64,000 bases of DNA. Origin: Polyangia bacterium (GTDB lineage Bacteria > Myxococcota_A > Polyangia > Fen-1088). Below, piece after piece: positions 43,143 to 53,257 of the stretch (positions within the stretch are counted from its first letter, which is position 1; each line of letters opens with the position of its first letter). The DNA lies in assembly GCA_036268875.1 (NCBI GenBank), contig DATATI010000049.1:1-64000 (forward strand), given 5' to 3'. Under the pieces are notes generated by a model. The model worked only from the letters and a program-made list of their open reading frames with translations, was not told where the DNA came from and searched no databases. The position numbers and the translations under genes were made by a program.

Positions 43143-45992
43143 GTGAGATCCGCACTGCTGTTCTGCACCGCTGCCTGCATCATCGTCGGTGCGGGCGGTT
43201 GCCGGCACGCCAGAATCGCCGAACCGGTGGCGAAGGTTGGCGCCGAGTTTCAACCGCCGCCGGCCCCGAGGAGTCCGAACCGAGTGAAACTGACCCTGAA
43301 AAATGGCCTGCAAGTCGTACTGGAAGAAAACCACGCCGCGCCGGTGGTGGCGCTGCAGGCGTGGGTGCGGGTCGGTTCTGCCGACGAGCCGCTCGAACTG
43401 GCCGGCGTGGCGCACGTGTTCGAACACATGCTGTTCAAGGGGACCGCCCGGCGCGGCGTCGGCCAGATCGCCCGCGAGGTCGAAGCAGCGGGCGGCGAGA
43501 TCAACGCCTGGACCAGCTTTGACGAGACCGTCTACCACCTGGTGCTGGCGGCGCCGTTTCTGGACACCGGCATCGACATCCTGGCCGACGCGCTGACCAA
43601 CGCGGCCTTCGATCCCGAAGAGCTGGGGCGCGAGCGCAAGGTTGTGCTTGAGGAGATCAAGCAGGGGCTGGATAGTCCGGACCGGGTGGCGTCGCAGATG
43701 TTGTTTTCGGAAGCCTACAAAGTGCATCCCTACGGCCGGCCGGTGATCGGCAGCGAGTCCACGGTCAGCGCGCTCAGCCGGCGTCAGATCGTCGAATTTT
43801 TTCAGCGCCACTATGTCGCCGGCAACATCACGCTGGTGGTGGTGGGCGATTTCGACACCGCGACGGCCGAGCAAAAGATCGCCGCCGCCTTCGCCGGCAT
43901 GCGCGCCGGTTCGACGGCGCCGTCGCGGCCGGCCGAGCCGGCGCAGCTGGCGGCGCGCCTGGCGGTGGCGGCGCGTGACGTGCGGGAGACCCAGATCCTG
44001 GTGGCGTTCCGTACACCTGCCCTCATCCATGACGACGTCGCGGCGCTGGATCTGCTGGCCGTGGTGCTGGGGCAGGGGGAAAGCTCGCGCCTTAATTTAC
44101 AGATTGTGCGCAACCGCCAGCTAGCCAGCGCGGCGCACGCGTTCATGTTCAGCTCCCGCGATGCGGGGCTGCTGGTGGTGGGCGCGACCCTGCCGCCCGG
44201 ACGCCTGGAAGATCCGACCCGCGCCCTGCTGGACGAATCGCTGCGGTTGGGCCGCGAGGAGATCTCGCCCGACGAGCTGGAGAAGGCGCGCACCATCCTG
44301 GAAAGCGATCTCATCTTCGACAAGGAGACCGTGCAAGGGTACGCGCGCAAGCTGGGCTTCTTCGCCTGCGTCGCCGGCAGCACGGACTTCGAAGACAGTT
44401 ACTTCCGTCGGCTGAGCCGGGTGACGCCCGCCGACCTGCGCCGGGTCGCTGCGCAATACCTGCGCGTGGATCGCTTGAGTCTGGCCGCGCTGGTGCCGGA
44501 GGCCAGCCTGCGCCGCAAGGACGGCGCGCTGGCGCTGCTGGCGGGCAAGCTGCAGGCGGTGGTGGCAGCGGCGGAAAAGCGCGCTGACCGTCGCGTGGTC
44601 AAGGCGCCGGCGGCGCCGGCCGTCGCCGATGTGGTGCGCACCGTGCTGCCGTCGGGGATGCGCGTGCTGGTCCTGCGCGACGCCACGGTCCCGCTGGTGT
44701 CGGTGCAGGCGACCTGGCCGGGTGGCCTGCGCAACGAAGACGTGCGTTCGAATGGCATCAGCAACCTGCTGGCGGCGCTGATGGTTCGCGGCACCAAGAC
44801 CCGCAGCGCCGAGCAGATCATGCACGAGGTGGAAACCGCGGCGGGCACGCTGGGCGGATTTGCCGGCCGCAACAGCTTTGGCCTGCGCGCGGAATTTCTG
44901 TCCAAGCATTGGGAGCGCGGCTTTGAAATTCTGGCCGATTGCATTCGCAACCCGCAATTCTCGGAAGAGGAGCTGGACCACGAACGGCGCATCGTCGTCG
45001 AGGAGATCCGCGCCCAGGACGATAACGTCGGACAGATGACCTTTCGGTTGTTTCACGGCGCGCTCTGGCGGGCGCACCCGTACCGCCTGGACGTGCTGGG
45101 TACGGCCGATTCGCTGGCCGGCCTCAACCGCCGCAAGCTGCTGGATCACTATCGACGCCACTACGGCGTCGGTGGGCTGACCGTGGCCGTGGTGGGCGAC
45201 GTCGACGCGGAGACGGTGGTGGCCAAGCTGCAAGCCCTGCTGGGCGACGCGCCCACCGGGTCGGTCAGCAGCGTCACCGTCGCCCGCGAACCACTGCGCG
45301 ACCAGCCGGCCGAGGTGTTTCGCTTTCTCAGCAACAAAGAACAGGCGCACGTGGTGGTCGGCTATCCGGGGGTCACCTTGACCGATCCGGACCGGTTCTC
45401 CCTGGAAATTCTCGCTCAGATCCTGTCGGGGCAGGGCGGCCGCCTGTTCGTCGAGATGCGCGAAAAGCGCGCGCTGGCCTATCGGGTCAGCGCATTTTCG
45501 CTGGAAGGGATCGATCCCGGTTACTTCGCCGTCTACATCGCCTGCAGCCCGGAGAATTTGGAACCGGCCGTGGAAGGGATCCGCGCCGAGATAAAGCGGC
45601 TGGTCGAGGACGGCGTCACCGTCGAGGAGGTCGAGCGCGCACGCCGTTATCTGATCGGCACGCACGCCATCGGCATGCAGCGCAAAAGCGCGCTGGCAGC
45701 GACGCTGGCCTTTCACGAGACGTACGGTCAGGACTGGCGCGAGTACCGGCGCTATGGCGAGCGCCTGGGCACCATCACGGTCGCCGACGTGCAGGCGGTG
45801 GCGCGCAAGTACCTGGTGCCGGCGCGCGAAGTGACCGCGGTGGTGCGGCCGAAGGACGAAACCCCGGCGATCGGGAAGGCCCGAGCCGAGGCGGCGCGCG
45901 GTCCGGGGACGCCGCGGCCAGCGGCTGGTGACGCCGTCGAACGAGACGGAGGGGCGTCGGGAGCCGGGCCCGGGCCCGCACCGGCGCGCTAG
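43143..45992 (+). CDS. M16 family zinc peptidase, double domain
   Basis: The 949-residue protein contains two M16-type halves. The first has the inverted zinc motif HVFEH in LAGVAHVFEHMLFKGT, with the distal Glu supplied by a later helix. The second half has SNLLAALMVRGT at the matching place and lacks HxxEH, so only the first is catalytic, as in pitrilysin-like paired proteins. The N-terminus (LLFCTAACIIVGAGGC) is a lipoprotein signal. The enzyme probably degrades peptides in the periplasm. The GTG start diverges from the MoxR operon; the Ser/Thr kinase gene starts 5 bases after the stop. Confidence 0.9.
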   Translation: MRSALLFCTAACIIVGAGGCRHARIAEPVAKVGAEFQPPPAPRSPNRVKLTLKNGLQVVLEENHAAPVVALQAWVRVGSADEPLELAGVAHVFEHMLFKGTARRGVGQIAREVEAAGGEINAWTSFDETVYHLVLAAPFLDTGIDILADALTNAAFDPEELGRERKVVLEEIKQGLDSPDRVASQMLFSEAYKVHPYGRPVIGSESTVSALSRRQIVEFFQRHYVAGNITLVVVGDFDTATAEQKIAAAFAGMRAGSTAPSRPAEPAQLAARLAVAARDVRETQILVAFRTPALIHDDVAALDLLAVVLGQGESSRLNLQIVRNRQLASAAHAFMFSSRDAGLLVVGATLPPGRLEDPTRALLDESLRLGREEISPDELEKARTILESDLIFDKETVQGYARKLGFFACVAGSTDFEDSYFRRLSRVTPADLRRVAAQYLRVDRLSLAALVPEASLRRKDGALALLAGKLQAVVAAAEKRADRRVVKAPAAPAVADVVRTVLPSGMRVLVLRDATVPLVSVQATWPGGLRNEDVRSNGISNLLAALMVRGTKTRSAEQIMHEVETAAGTLGGFAGRNSFGLRAEFLSKHWERGFEILADCIRNPQFSEEELDHERRIVVEEIRAQDDNVGQMTFRLFHGALWRAHPYRLDVLGTADSLAGLNRRKLLDHYRRHYGVGGLTVAVVGDVDAETVVAKLQALLGDAPTGSVSSVTVAREPLRDQPAEVFRFLSNKEQAHVVVGYPGVTLTDPDRFSLEILAQILSGQGGRLFVEMREKRALAYRVSAFSLEGIDPGYFAVYIACSPENLEPAVEGIRAEIKRLVEDGVTVEEVERARRYLIGTHAIGMQRKSALAATLAFHETYGQDWREYRRYGERLGTITVADVQAVARKYLVPAREVTAVVRPKDETPAIGKARAEAARGPGTPRPAAGDAVERDGGASGAGPGPAPAR

Positions 45993-45997
45993 CGACG

Positions 45998-47602
45998 ATG
46001 GCCGGTTGCACCGCCTGCTCGGCACAGGTCGAACTCGACGATCCGTACTGCGCGCACTGTGGCGCGCCGGTGAGCGATCCGCTGCTGGGCACGGTGGTCG
46101 GCGAGCGCTACCGCATCGTCAGCCGCCTGGGCGTGGGCGGCATGGGCGTCGTCTATCGCGCCGAGCACACCATGATGCGCCGGGATCTGGCCATCAAGGT
46201 GCTGCTGTCCGAACTTTCGGGCCGCGACGAATTTGCCCGCCGTTTTGAACGCGAGGCCCAATCAGCCAGCCGCCTGGGCCACCCCAACATCATCACTGTC
46301 ACCGACTTTGGACGGATGCCCGACGGGTCGCTGTTCTTGGCCATGGAGTATCTGGCCGGCGCGTCGCTCACGTCGGTGATCAGCGAAGGACCGGTGCCGC
46401 GCCCGCGCGCCCTGAACATCGTGCGGCAGATCTTGCGCGCCCTGGACCACGCGCACGCCGCCGGCGTCATCCATCGCGATCTCAAACCCGACAACATCAT
46501 GCTGGTCGAACGCGATGGACACCCGGACGTGGTGAAGATTCTGGATTTCGGGATCGCCAAGGTCACCGAGCCGCTGTCCGGTCACGAAGCACTGACCCAG
46601 GCCGGCGTCATCTTCGGTACCCCCGAATATCTGTCGCCTGAGCAAGCGTTGGGCGAGACCGTCGACGGCCGCGCCGATCTGTACGCCACCGGCGTGATCC
46701 TCTACGAGATGCTGGTCGGGCGGCGCCCGTTTGAATCCGACGACAAGGTGAAGATCATCTCCATGCACCTGGCGCACGCCCCGCCGCGCATGCGCGACGT
46801 GAACGCCGACGTCGACGTGCCGCCCGCGCTGGAGCAGGTGGTGCTGCAAGCGATGGAGAAACACCGCGAGCACCGCTTCGCCACCGCCACCGCGTTCCTG
46901 CAAGCGCTGGAAGACGCCGAGTCGGGCGGCGAGCCCGGCTATGAAATGGAGTGGGGCGCCACCGCGCCGCACGACTCGGGTGCAGCGCGCGGCGGCCCAT
47001 CGCTGGTGGCCAGCGTGGCCAGCCTCCTTCACGATAGACGCTGGCGGCGCGGCCTCGGGGCGACGGCCTTGACGCTGGTGGCGATGGTGGGCCTGCTGGC
47101 CGTGCGACGGCCGCGCCACGCGCCCGGCCCCTCGGCGCCGACGCACCTCGCGTCGCCGGTTCGTGCGCAGACCCCGCGCCAGCCGTTCCCCAGCCGTCCG
47201 CCGCCCGAACCGCCGTCGGTCGCACGTGCAAAGACGACAGAGTCGGCGCCGGAGGTTGTCACGCCCGTCGATGACGTTACCGAGTTGGCGCGCGCCGCCA
47301 ACGACGGCACCGACCTGGCGCGCCGCCAGCGCGCCGCCACCAAACTGGACGAAGAAGGTCGCGGCGATCGCGTCGACCGGGTCAGCCTGATCATCCTGCA
47401 GTTGCGCCAAGCCCGTTCCTGCGACGAACGGAAGCCGTTGGTGGAAAAACTGCGCGCTATGGGCGACGCCCGGGCCCTGTCGGCTTTGCGCGGACTGCGC
47501 GGGAAAATGATCGGCCACGTGGTGCGCCTGGGCGGCACCAACACCGCCTGCATGAAAAAAGAGCTCGCGGCGGCGATCAAAGCGCTAGAAACGAAGTCGT
47601 GA
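45998..47602 (+). CDS. Ser/Thr protein kinase with zinc-ribbon N-terminus
   Basis: The 534-residue protein begins with a four-Cys zinc ribbon (CTAC at 4-7, CAHC at 18-21). A eukaryote-like kinase follows: glycine loop LGVGGMGVVY, Lys in LAIKVLL, HRDLKPDN, DFGIAKV and the APE-like segment GTPEYLSPE. A single membrane helix near 350 (LGATALTLVAMVGLLAV) leads to a Pro/Thr-rich external part and a helical end. Substrate is unknown. It overlaps the next gene by GTGA (47599-47602) and belongs to a three-gene set with the peptidases. Confidence 0.93.
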   Translation: MAGCTACSAQVELDDPYCAHCGAPVSDPLLGTVVGERYRIVSRLGVGGMGVVYRAEHTMMRRDLAIKVLLSELSGRDEFARRFEREAQSASRLGHPNIITVTDFGRMPDGSLFLAMEYLAGASLTSVISEGPVPRPRALNIVRQILRALDHAHAAGVIHRDLKPDNIMLVERDGHPDVVKILDFGIAKVTEPLSGHEALTQAGVIFGTPEYLSPEQALGETVDGRADLYATGVILYEMLVGRRPFESDDKVKIISMHLAHAPPRMRDVNADVDVPPALEQVVLQAMEKHREHRFATATAFLQALEDAESGGEPGYEMEWGATAPHDSGAARGGPSLVASVASLLHDRRWRRGLGATALTLVAMVGLLAVRRPRHAPGPSAPTHLASPVRAQTPRQPFPSRPPPEPPSVARAKTTESAPEVVTPVDDVTELARAANDGTDLARRQRAATKLDEEGRGDRVDRVSLIILQLRQARSCDERKPLVEKLRAMGDARALSALRGLRGKMIGHVVRLGGTNTACMKKELAAAIKALETKS

Positions 47603-48324
47603 GTCCGAAAATGAAGATACGGATCAAGAACGATCCGCGCAACCTGCTCAGCAGCCTGCTGCTGGTCTTTCCGCTGTTGCTGATTTACCAGGTCGGCGTC
47701 TTGTTCACGCTGCCGATGCTGAACGGCGCCGATTTTCTCACCGTCTTCTTGTTCCGAAATCTCGGCCTCACCACTTCGCAGTACCTGGCCTACACCGCCG
47801 TCGTCGCCGTGCTGTTCGGGGTAGCGGTCGCTGTGTTGCGGCGCAAGCAGCGGTTCGATCCGAAGATCGTCGTCCCGGTCTTTCTGGAAAGTGCGATCTA
47901 TGCCCTGACGATGGGCTCGCTGATCATCTTCGTGATGACCCGGGTTTTCGGGATCTCGCCGCGATTGGCCGGCGGCATCGTGCAACAGCAAGGATTTCTG
48001 ACCCGGTTGGTGATGTCGCTGGGCGCGGGCGTCTACGAAGAAACGGTTTTTCGGCTGGTGTTATTGGGGGGCCTGGTGGCGCTGAGCCAGCGCGTGCTGG
48101 GCCTGGCGCGCTGGGTGGCGCTCATCATCGGCCTCTGCATCTCGTCGCTGCTGTTCTCGGCCATGCACCATATCCCGCCCTACGGCGATCCGTTGCAGGT
48201 CGGGATCTTCACCTTCCGGGTGCTGGCGGGCGTGTGCTTCGGTCTGCTGTTCTGGTTTCGGGGATTCGCCGTCGCCGTCTACACGCACGCGCTTTACGAC
48301 CTGTACGTGCTGCTGGTTCGCTGA
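47599..48324 (+). CDS. CPBP-family intramembrane protease
   Basis: The 241-residue protein has about six membrane helices. Catalytic-type motifs are YEETVFRLVLLGG (EExxxR), FSAMHHIPPYGD (His) and the last helix GLLFWFRGFAVAVYTHALYD with a further His, as in Abi/CPBP (Rce1-like) proteases. Bacterial members are linked to self-immunity or membrane protein processing. Its GTG start overlaps the kinase stop. It ends 18 bases before the stop of the convergent histone-tail gene. Confidence 0.88.
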   Translation: MSPKMKIRIKNDPRNLLSSLLLVFPLLLIYQVGVLFTLPMLNGADFLTVFLFRNLGLTTSQYLAYTAVVAVLFGVAVAVLRRKQRFDPKIVVPVFLESAIYALTMGSLIIFVMTRVFGISPRLAGGIVQQQGFLTRLVMSLGAGVYEETVFRLVLLGGLVALSQRVLGLARWVALIIGLCISSLLFSAMHHIPPYGDPLQVGIFTFRVLAGVCFGLLFWFRGFAVAVYTHALYDLYVLLVR

Positions 48325-48342
48325 GGCCGCCGCGCGCCGGTG

Positions 48343-49272
48343 TTACTTCTTGCCTTTTTTGGCGGCCTTGGTCGGCTTGCTGGGCTTCACGGCGGTGCGC
48401 TTGGCCGGCGCTTCGTTCACAGCGCGCGTGGGCTTGGCAGTCCGGGTAGCCCCGGCCGGCTTGGCGGCAGGTGCTGCTTTGGCGGGCACCGGCTTGCGGT
48501 TCTTGGCGGCGTCCGCGGCAGGCGCAGCCTTGGCGGCAGGCGCTTTCGCGGCGGCGGTCTTGGCGTCCTTGCCTTGGTGCGCGTCCTTGGCCGCTTCTTT
48601 CGCGGGCGCCGCTTTGTGGGCGGGCCCGTGCGCGTCCTTGGCCGCGTGCCCGGTTTTCGGCGCGTGCGCATCCTTGCTCGGATGAGCGTCCTTGGGGACG
48701 TCCTTGAGCGCGGCTTCTTTGACGTCTTTGCCAACGACGACTTCCTTGCCGGCGCCTTTGCTCTTGGCCACGACGGCCTTCGGCATCTTGGCGTTCGATG
48801 GTCGGCCGTCACCTTCAGCGGCCAGCGGCAAGCCGGGCATGTCGCGGCGGTTGTGGACCAGCACGCGGCGGGCGTCCTTGAAGGTGATCTCCACCTTGCT
48901 GTCCGAGAGAACCTCGGAGACGAACCCGCGCCCGAACTTGGGGTGGGTGACGATCACGTTATCGTGGTAGTGCTCACGAAATTCGTACGGCTTGCCGCCT
49001 TTTTCGCCGTGCTTGTGGAAGAACTCTTCCCACGAAACCTTTTTCATCATCGCGCGCTTTTTGGCGGCGATGGGCTCGGGAACGTCGTCCTCGACATCCC
49101 CGCGCGGCTTGCGAAACGAGTGGACGTCGCCGCAGGGATTGCACTGCACCCGGCGAATTTCGTCTTCGTACTTCGAAATCACGACGTGCGTGGTATCGCC
49201 CTTGCACTTGGGGCAGTACGCCTCGACGTCAGAGCCGACCTCGTCGACCTCGTCTTCGAACATGAAGTCCAT
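48343..49272 (-). CDS. Zinc-ribbon protein with Ala/Lys-rich histone-like tail
   Basis: The protein (309 residues from ATG 49272, MDFMFEDEVDE) has a zinc ribbon (AYCPKCKGDT, VQCNPCGDVHS). A small domain follows (FGRGFVSEVLSDSKVEITFKD, like a transcription-factor beta barrel). About 160 residues of Lys/Ala/Pro repeats (KDAHP, KAAPAKE, AKAAPA) form a histone H1-like tail. Basic tails of this type bind DNA; the two leading domains suggest a transcription or DNA-packing role. A frame start at 49326 is possible, but 49272 has GGCGGATC before it. Confidence 0.75.
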   Translation of the reverse strand: MDFMFEDEVDEVGSDVEAYCPKCKGDTTHVVISKYEDEIRRVQCNPCGDVHSFRKPRGDVEDDVPEPIAAKKRAMMKKVSWEEFFHKHGEKGGKPYEFREHYHDNVIVTHPKFGRGFVSEVLSDSKVEITFKDARRVLVHNRRDMPGLPLAAEGDGRPSNAKMPKAVVAKSKGAGKEVVVGKDVKEAALKDVPKDAHPSKDAHAPKTGHAAKDAHGPAHKAAPAKEAAKDAHQGKDAKTAAAKAPAAKAAPAADAAKNRKPVPAKAAPAAKPAGATRTAKPTRAVNEAPAKRTAVKPSKPTKAAKKGKK

Positions 49273-49376
49273 CGATCCGCCTTGGTTAATGTTTCGGCTA
49301 CTAACACAGTCGCGATAGGCCTGCAAGAATAAGAGAGAAAATCCGGACCGTTCGATGTAAAACGAGCGCCGAGTTC

Positions 49377-50210
49377 ATGCGCTATTTCGACGCCAAAGTG
49401 GTGGAGAATCGGTCCCTGGGTGGCGGTTATTTTGTCCTGCGGCTTGCTGATTGCCAGTCGCTGGAAGGTGCAAACCCTGGGCAATTCATAATGATTCGCG
49501 GTAATTGGGAGCGCGACCCACTACTGCCGCGAGCCTTTTCGTTGATGTCGGTCGGTCCCGGCGGTCATGCCGAGGTAATGGCAAAAACAGTCGGGCGGGC
49601 AACCGCTCTTTTGGAAAGAACCGGCGCCGGGGCTTTTTTGTCGGTCCTGGGTCCTCTTGGTACCAGCTTCCCCGAACCGAGTGCCGAAGTGATGGATCTT
49701 TTGGTGGCGGGCGGGGTGGGGCTGCCCCCGCTTTACATGCAGGCCTCCTTGGCCGGCGAACGGAAACTGGCCCGGCGGAGCGAGGTCCTTTATGGCGGGC
49801 GCGGCGAGGCGGACATCGTGCTGCGCGAAGAGATGACTGGGATGGGCGTGGGCCTGCGCGTTACCACTGAAGATGGAACACTGGGTTTGCGCGGCCTGGT
49901 AACGTTGGCCCTGGAGGAGCGCATCGCCGTCCATCAGGGAAAGGGTCGGCCGCTGCGGGTAATGGCGTGCGGTCCCAACGCGATGTTATGGGCGGTGGCC
50001 CGCCTCGCCAAGAAACACGAGATTCCTTGTTTCATTTCCTTGGAAGAGCAGATGGCTTGCGGCATCGGCGTCTGTCTGGGTTGCGCCATCCCGGCGCGGT
50101 CGCGGCCCTTCCGGTATGTGTGCAGCAACGGTCCGGTTTTCGACGCCGCCGACGTTCTGGACGTGCCGCCGGCCGGTGGCCCGCCGCCTCCGACGACGTG
50201 CGTGGTGTAA
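49377..50210 (+). CDS. pyrK: Dihydroorotate dehydrogenase electron transfer subunit
   Basis: The 277-residue PyrK passes electrons from the PyrD flavin to NAD through FAD and a 2Fe-2S cluster. Visible are the FAD site LPRAFSLMSVG, NAD site VAGGVGLPPLYM, and the cluster loop CGIGVCLGCAIPARS plus the last Cys in YVCSNGPVF. It lies 5 bases before pyrD. Divergent to the histone-tail gene, with a 104-base gap. Confidence 0.93.
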   Translation: MRYFDAKVVENRSLGGGYFVLRLADCQSLEGANPGQFIMIRGNWERDPLLPRAFSLMSVGPGGHAEVMAKTVGRATALLERTGAGAFLSVLGPLGTSFPEPSAEVMDLLVAGGVGLPPLYMQASLAGERKLARRSEVLYGGRGEADIVLREEMTGMGVGLRVTTEDGTLGLRGLVTLALEERIAVHQGKGRPLRVMACGPNAMLWAVARLAKKHEIPCFISLEEQMACGIGVCLGCAIPARSRPFRYVCSNGPVFDAADVLDVPPAGGPPPPTTCVV

Positions 50211-50215
50211 GCGGC

Positions 50216-51142
50216 ATGGCCGGCGATGTTTCTTTGCAAATCGAAACCGGCGGGCTGCGGTTTCGCAATCCCATCCTCACGGCTTCGGGCACGTTCGGCT
50301 ACGGCCGTGAGTTTGAATCGCTGACCGACCTTTCAAACCTGGGCGGCCTGGTCACGAAAGGCATTTCGCCCTTGCCCCGCTTCGGCAACCAGACGCCGCG
50401 CATCTGCGAGACAGCGTCCGGAATGCTGAACTCGATCGGCCTCGAGAACGTCGGCGTCGAAGGCTTCGAGCGCGAAAAGCTGCCTTATCTGCGGACCACC
50501 GGCACCCGCGTCTTGGTGAACTTCTTCGGCACCACCTTCGACGAATACGTCGACTGCGGCGCCCGCTTGGCCCGGCTGTCCGGCGTCGACGCGTTGGAGA
50601 TGAACGTCTCGTGCCCCAACATCAAAGCCGGCGGCATCGAGTTCGGCACCGACCCGCGCGTGCTGGGCGATCTGGTGCGTGCCTGCCGTGCCGTGGTCGG
50701 CAAGCCGCTGTGGGTAAAGCTGACTCCCAACACCTCTGACATCGTCGCTTTGGCCAAGGCGTGCGCGGACAACGGCGCCGATGGTCTGTCGATCATCAAC
50801 ACCATCACCGGCATGGCCATCGACGTGCGCACGCGGCGTCCGAAGATCGCCACCGTCTTCGGCGGACTGTCGGGGCCGGCGATCAAGCCGATCGCGCTGC
50901 GCATGGTATTTCAAGTGCGGCGCGCCGGTGTGCCGCTGCCGATCTCCGGCATCGGTGGCATTCAGGACGCCACGGACGCGATCGAGTTCTTTCTGGCGGG
51001 TGCCAGCACGGTCCAGATCGGGACGCAGAACTTCGTCGACCCGGACGCGGGCGGTCGCATTGTGCGTGACTTGGCGGTGCGCTGTGCGACTGATGGAATC
51101 AGCGACATTCGCGAGCTGGTTGGCGCCCTGAAAACCGGCTAA
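50216..51142 (+). CDS. pyrD: Dihydroorotate dehydrogenase, catalytic subunit (type 1B)
   Basis: Starting at ATG 50216 (MAGDVSLQIETGGLRFRNP), the 308-residue protein is a class 1B dihydroorotate dehydrogenase of pyrimidine synthesis. Motifs are NPILTASGTFGYGRE, LEMNVSCPNIKAGG (catalytic Cys near), WVKLTPNTSDI, and the FMN end SGIGGIQDATDAIEF. Pairing with pyrK shows it uses NAD. The longer frame from 49967 covers pyrK and is not real. Confidence 0.95.
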   Translation: MAGDVSLQIETGGLRFRNPILTASGTFGYGREFESLTDLSNLGGLVTKGISPLPRFGNQTPRICETASGMLNSIGLENVGVEGFEREKLPYLRTTGTRVLVNFFGTTFDEYVDCGARLARLSGVDALEMNVSCPNIKAGGIEFGTDPRVLGDLVRACRAVVGKPLWVKLTPNTSDIVALAKACADNGADGLSIINTITGMAIDVRTRRPKIATVFGGLSGPAIKPIALRMVFQVRRAGVPLPISGIGGIQDATDAIEFFLAGASTVQIGTQNFVDPDAGGRIVRDLAVRCATDGISDIRELVGALKTG

Positions 51143-51172
51143 TCAGGCCAGCGGAATGCGCCATTTTTGCTC

Positions 51173-51200
51173 TTGACTCGCGCGGTTACGAAGATTTAAC
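51173..51200 (+). promoter_or_regulatory. Putative glnB promoter
   Basis: TTGACT at 51173-51178 and TTTAAC at 51195-51200 are 16 bases apart, 48 bases before the glnB ATG. The -10 agrees at four of six positions. No sigma-54 GG-N10-GC site was spotted in this gap, though a regulator site may hide in it. Confidence 0.4.
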
Positions 51201-51235
51201 TGCCTCGAAACCGCTGTGAAACACACCGGAGGTAG

Positions 51236-51586
<351 letters not shown>

Positions 51587-51639
51587 AATTTGAAATCACG
51601 TACGACAACACATCAACCGGGAATGCCCAGGGGAACATC

Positions 51640-53052
51640 ATGACTCCAGCAGAGGTCCTGAAATACGCGGAAAAGAACGGCGCCAAGTTCGTCGACTTCA
51701 AGTTCGTCGACCTTCTCGGCATCTGGCAGCACACCACCATGCCGATCGGCAAGCTTGAGGTGGATTCGTTCAAGGATGGGTTCTTCTTCGACGGTAGCTC
51801 CATCCGTGGCTGGCAGCCGATTCACGCGTCGGACATGATCTTCATCCCTGACGCCGCCTCCGCTGTGATGGACCCGTTTCCTGCCATCCCGACGCTATCG
51901 TTGATCTGCGACATCGTCGACGCCATCACCAAGCAGCCGTACTCGCGCGATCCGCGCACCATCGCGGCCAAGGCCGAGGCGTACCTCAAGACCACCGGCA
52001 TCGGCGACACGTCGTACTTCGGTCCCGAGCCCGAGTTCTTCATCTTCGACGAGGTTCGTTTCTCCGAGGGCCCGAACCGCTCCAGCTACCTGGTGGATTC
52101 GATCGAAGGCGCCTGGAACAGCGACCGCACGGAAAGCCCGAACCTCGGCTACAAGCCGGCGCACAAGGGCGGGTACTTCCCGGTCGCCCCGACGGATACC
52201 CTCGGTGATTTGCGCGCCGAGATGGCCACCGTGATCATGGGCGTCGGCATCCCCGTCGAGGTGTTCCACCACGAGGTCGCCACCGGCGGTCAGTGCGAGT
52301 TGTCGATGAAGTTCAACACGCTCAAGACCATGGCCGACTGGACCATGTGGTACAAATACATCGTCAAGAACGTGGCCCGGAAGCACGGCAAGACGGCGAC
52401 GTTCATGCCGAAGCCGATCTTTGGCGACAACGGCTCGGGCATGCACTGCCACCAGTCGATCTGGAAGAACGAGAAGAACTTGTTCGCCGGCGACGGATAC
52501 GCCGGTCTGTCCGAGATGGCGCTGCACTATATCGGCGGCATCCTGAAGCACGCGCCGGCCATCCTGGCCATCACCAACCCCGGCACCAATAGCTATAAGC
52601 GTCTGGTGCCCGGTTATGAGGCGCCGGTAAATCTGGCGTACTCGTCGCGCAACCGCTCGGCGTCGGTGCGTATCCCGATCGGGACCACCTCGCCGAAGAG
52701 CAAGCGCCTCGAGTTCCGCTGCCCTGATCCGACGGCCAACCCTTACCTGGCCTTCGCGGCGATGATGATGGCTGGCGTCGACGGCATCCAGAACAAAATC
52801 AGCCCGGGAAACCCGCTGGACAAGGACATCTACGCGTTGGCCCCGGAAGAGCTGAAGGACGTGCCCAAGGCGCCAGGCTCGCTGGACGAATCGCTGAAGG
52901 CGCTGGAGAAAGACCACGCGTTCTTGCTGAAGGGCGACGTCTTTACCCCGGACGTCATCGAGACCTGGCTGGAGTACAAGCGGGAGCACGAGGTCGACGC
53001 CCTTCGCCTGCGTCCGCACCCGCACGAGTTTGCGTTGTACTTCGACAACTGA
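51640..53052 (+). CDS. glnA: Glutamine synthetase type I
   Basis: The 470-residue enzyme joins ammonia to glutamate using ATP. Landmarks are the N-terminal [23 protein letters not shown], the metal/substrate strand [23 protein letters not shown]-site KPIFGDN, and NRSASVRIP. The adenylylation Tyr is in DIYALAPEE near residue 400. Length fits the bacterial GSI-beta type. A strong hairpin follows at 53072-53096. Located after glnB. Confidence 0.97.
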   Translation: MTPAEVLKYAEKNGAKFVDFKFVDLLGIWQHTTMPIGKLEVDSFKDGFFFDGSSIRGWQPIHASDMIFIPDAASAVMDPFPAIPTLSLICDIVDAITKQPYSRDPRTIAAKAEAYLKTTGIGDTSYFGPEPEFFIFDEVRFSEGPNRSSYLVDSIEGAWNSDRTESPNLGYKPAHKGGYFPVAPTDTLGDLRAEMATVIMGVGIPVEVFHHEVATGGQCELSMKFNTLKTMADWTMWYKYIVKNVARKHGKTATFMPKPIFGDNGSGMHCHQSIWKNEKNLFAGDGYAGLSEMALHYIGGILKHAPAILAITNPGTNSYKRLVPGYEAPVNLAYSSRNRSASVRIPIGTTSPKSKRLEFRCPDPTANPYLAFAAMMMAGVDGIQNKISPGNPLDKDIYALAPEELKDVPKAPGSLDESLKALEKDHAFLLKGDVFTPDVIETWLEYKREHEVDALRLRPHPHEFALYFDN

Positions 53053-53071
53053 TCGCTCGCGGCGCTTGCTG

Positions 53072-53096
53072 CGTGGGGGGATTAAATCCCCCCACG
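53072..53096 (+). terminator. Terminator-like hairpin after glnA
   Basis: A perfect 11-base stem (CGTGGGGGGAT with ATCCCCCCACG) closes a TAA loop, 20 bases after the glnA stop. No clear T-run follows, so it may work as a weak or factor-aided terminator or as an mRNA stabiliser. Confidence 0.65.
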
Positions 53097-53199
53097 TCGC
53101 TTTCCCATCGGATTGTTCGCGCAAGCTGAGGCGGCGCGGTGACTTCGGCCGATCTATGGGCGTCACGGAAGGGGCCTCTGCGCTTCCGCGCGCGGTTGT

Positions 53200-53228
53200 T
53201 TGACCTGGAAAACCAGGTGGCCTAAAAT
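53200..53228 (+). promoter_or_regulatory. Putative psd promoter
   Basis: TTGACC (53200-53205) and TAAAAT (53223-53228) are separated by exactly 17 bases, 30 bases before the psd start codon. Both boxes match the sigma-70 consensus at five of six positions. This is the best-looking promoter in the window. Confidence 0.65.
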
Positions 53229-53257
53229 TCCGGGGCCGCGGAAGTCCGCAGAATCCC

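Noticed and set aside
44121-46025. Minus-strand frame over the M16 peptidase
   Set aside because: Shadow of the peptidase; no ribosome-binding site or domain.
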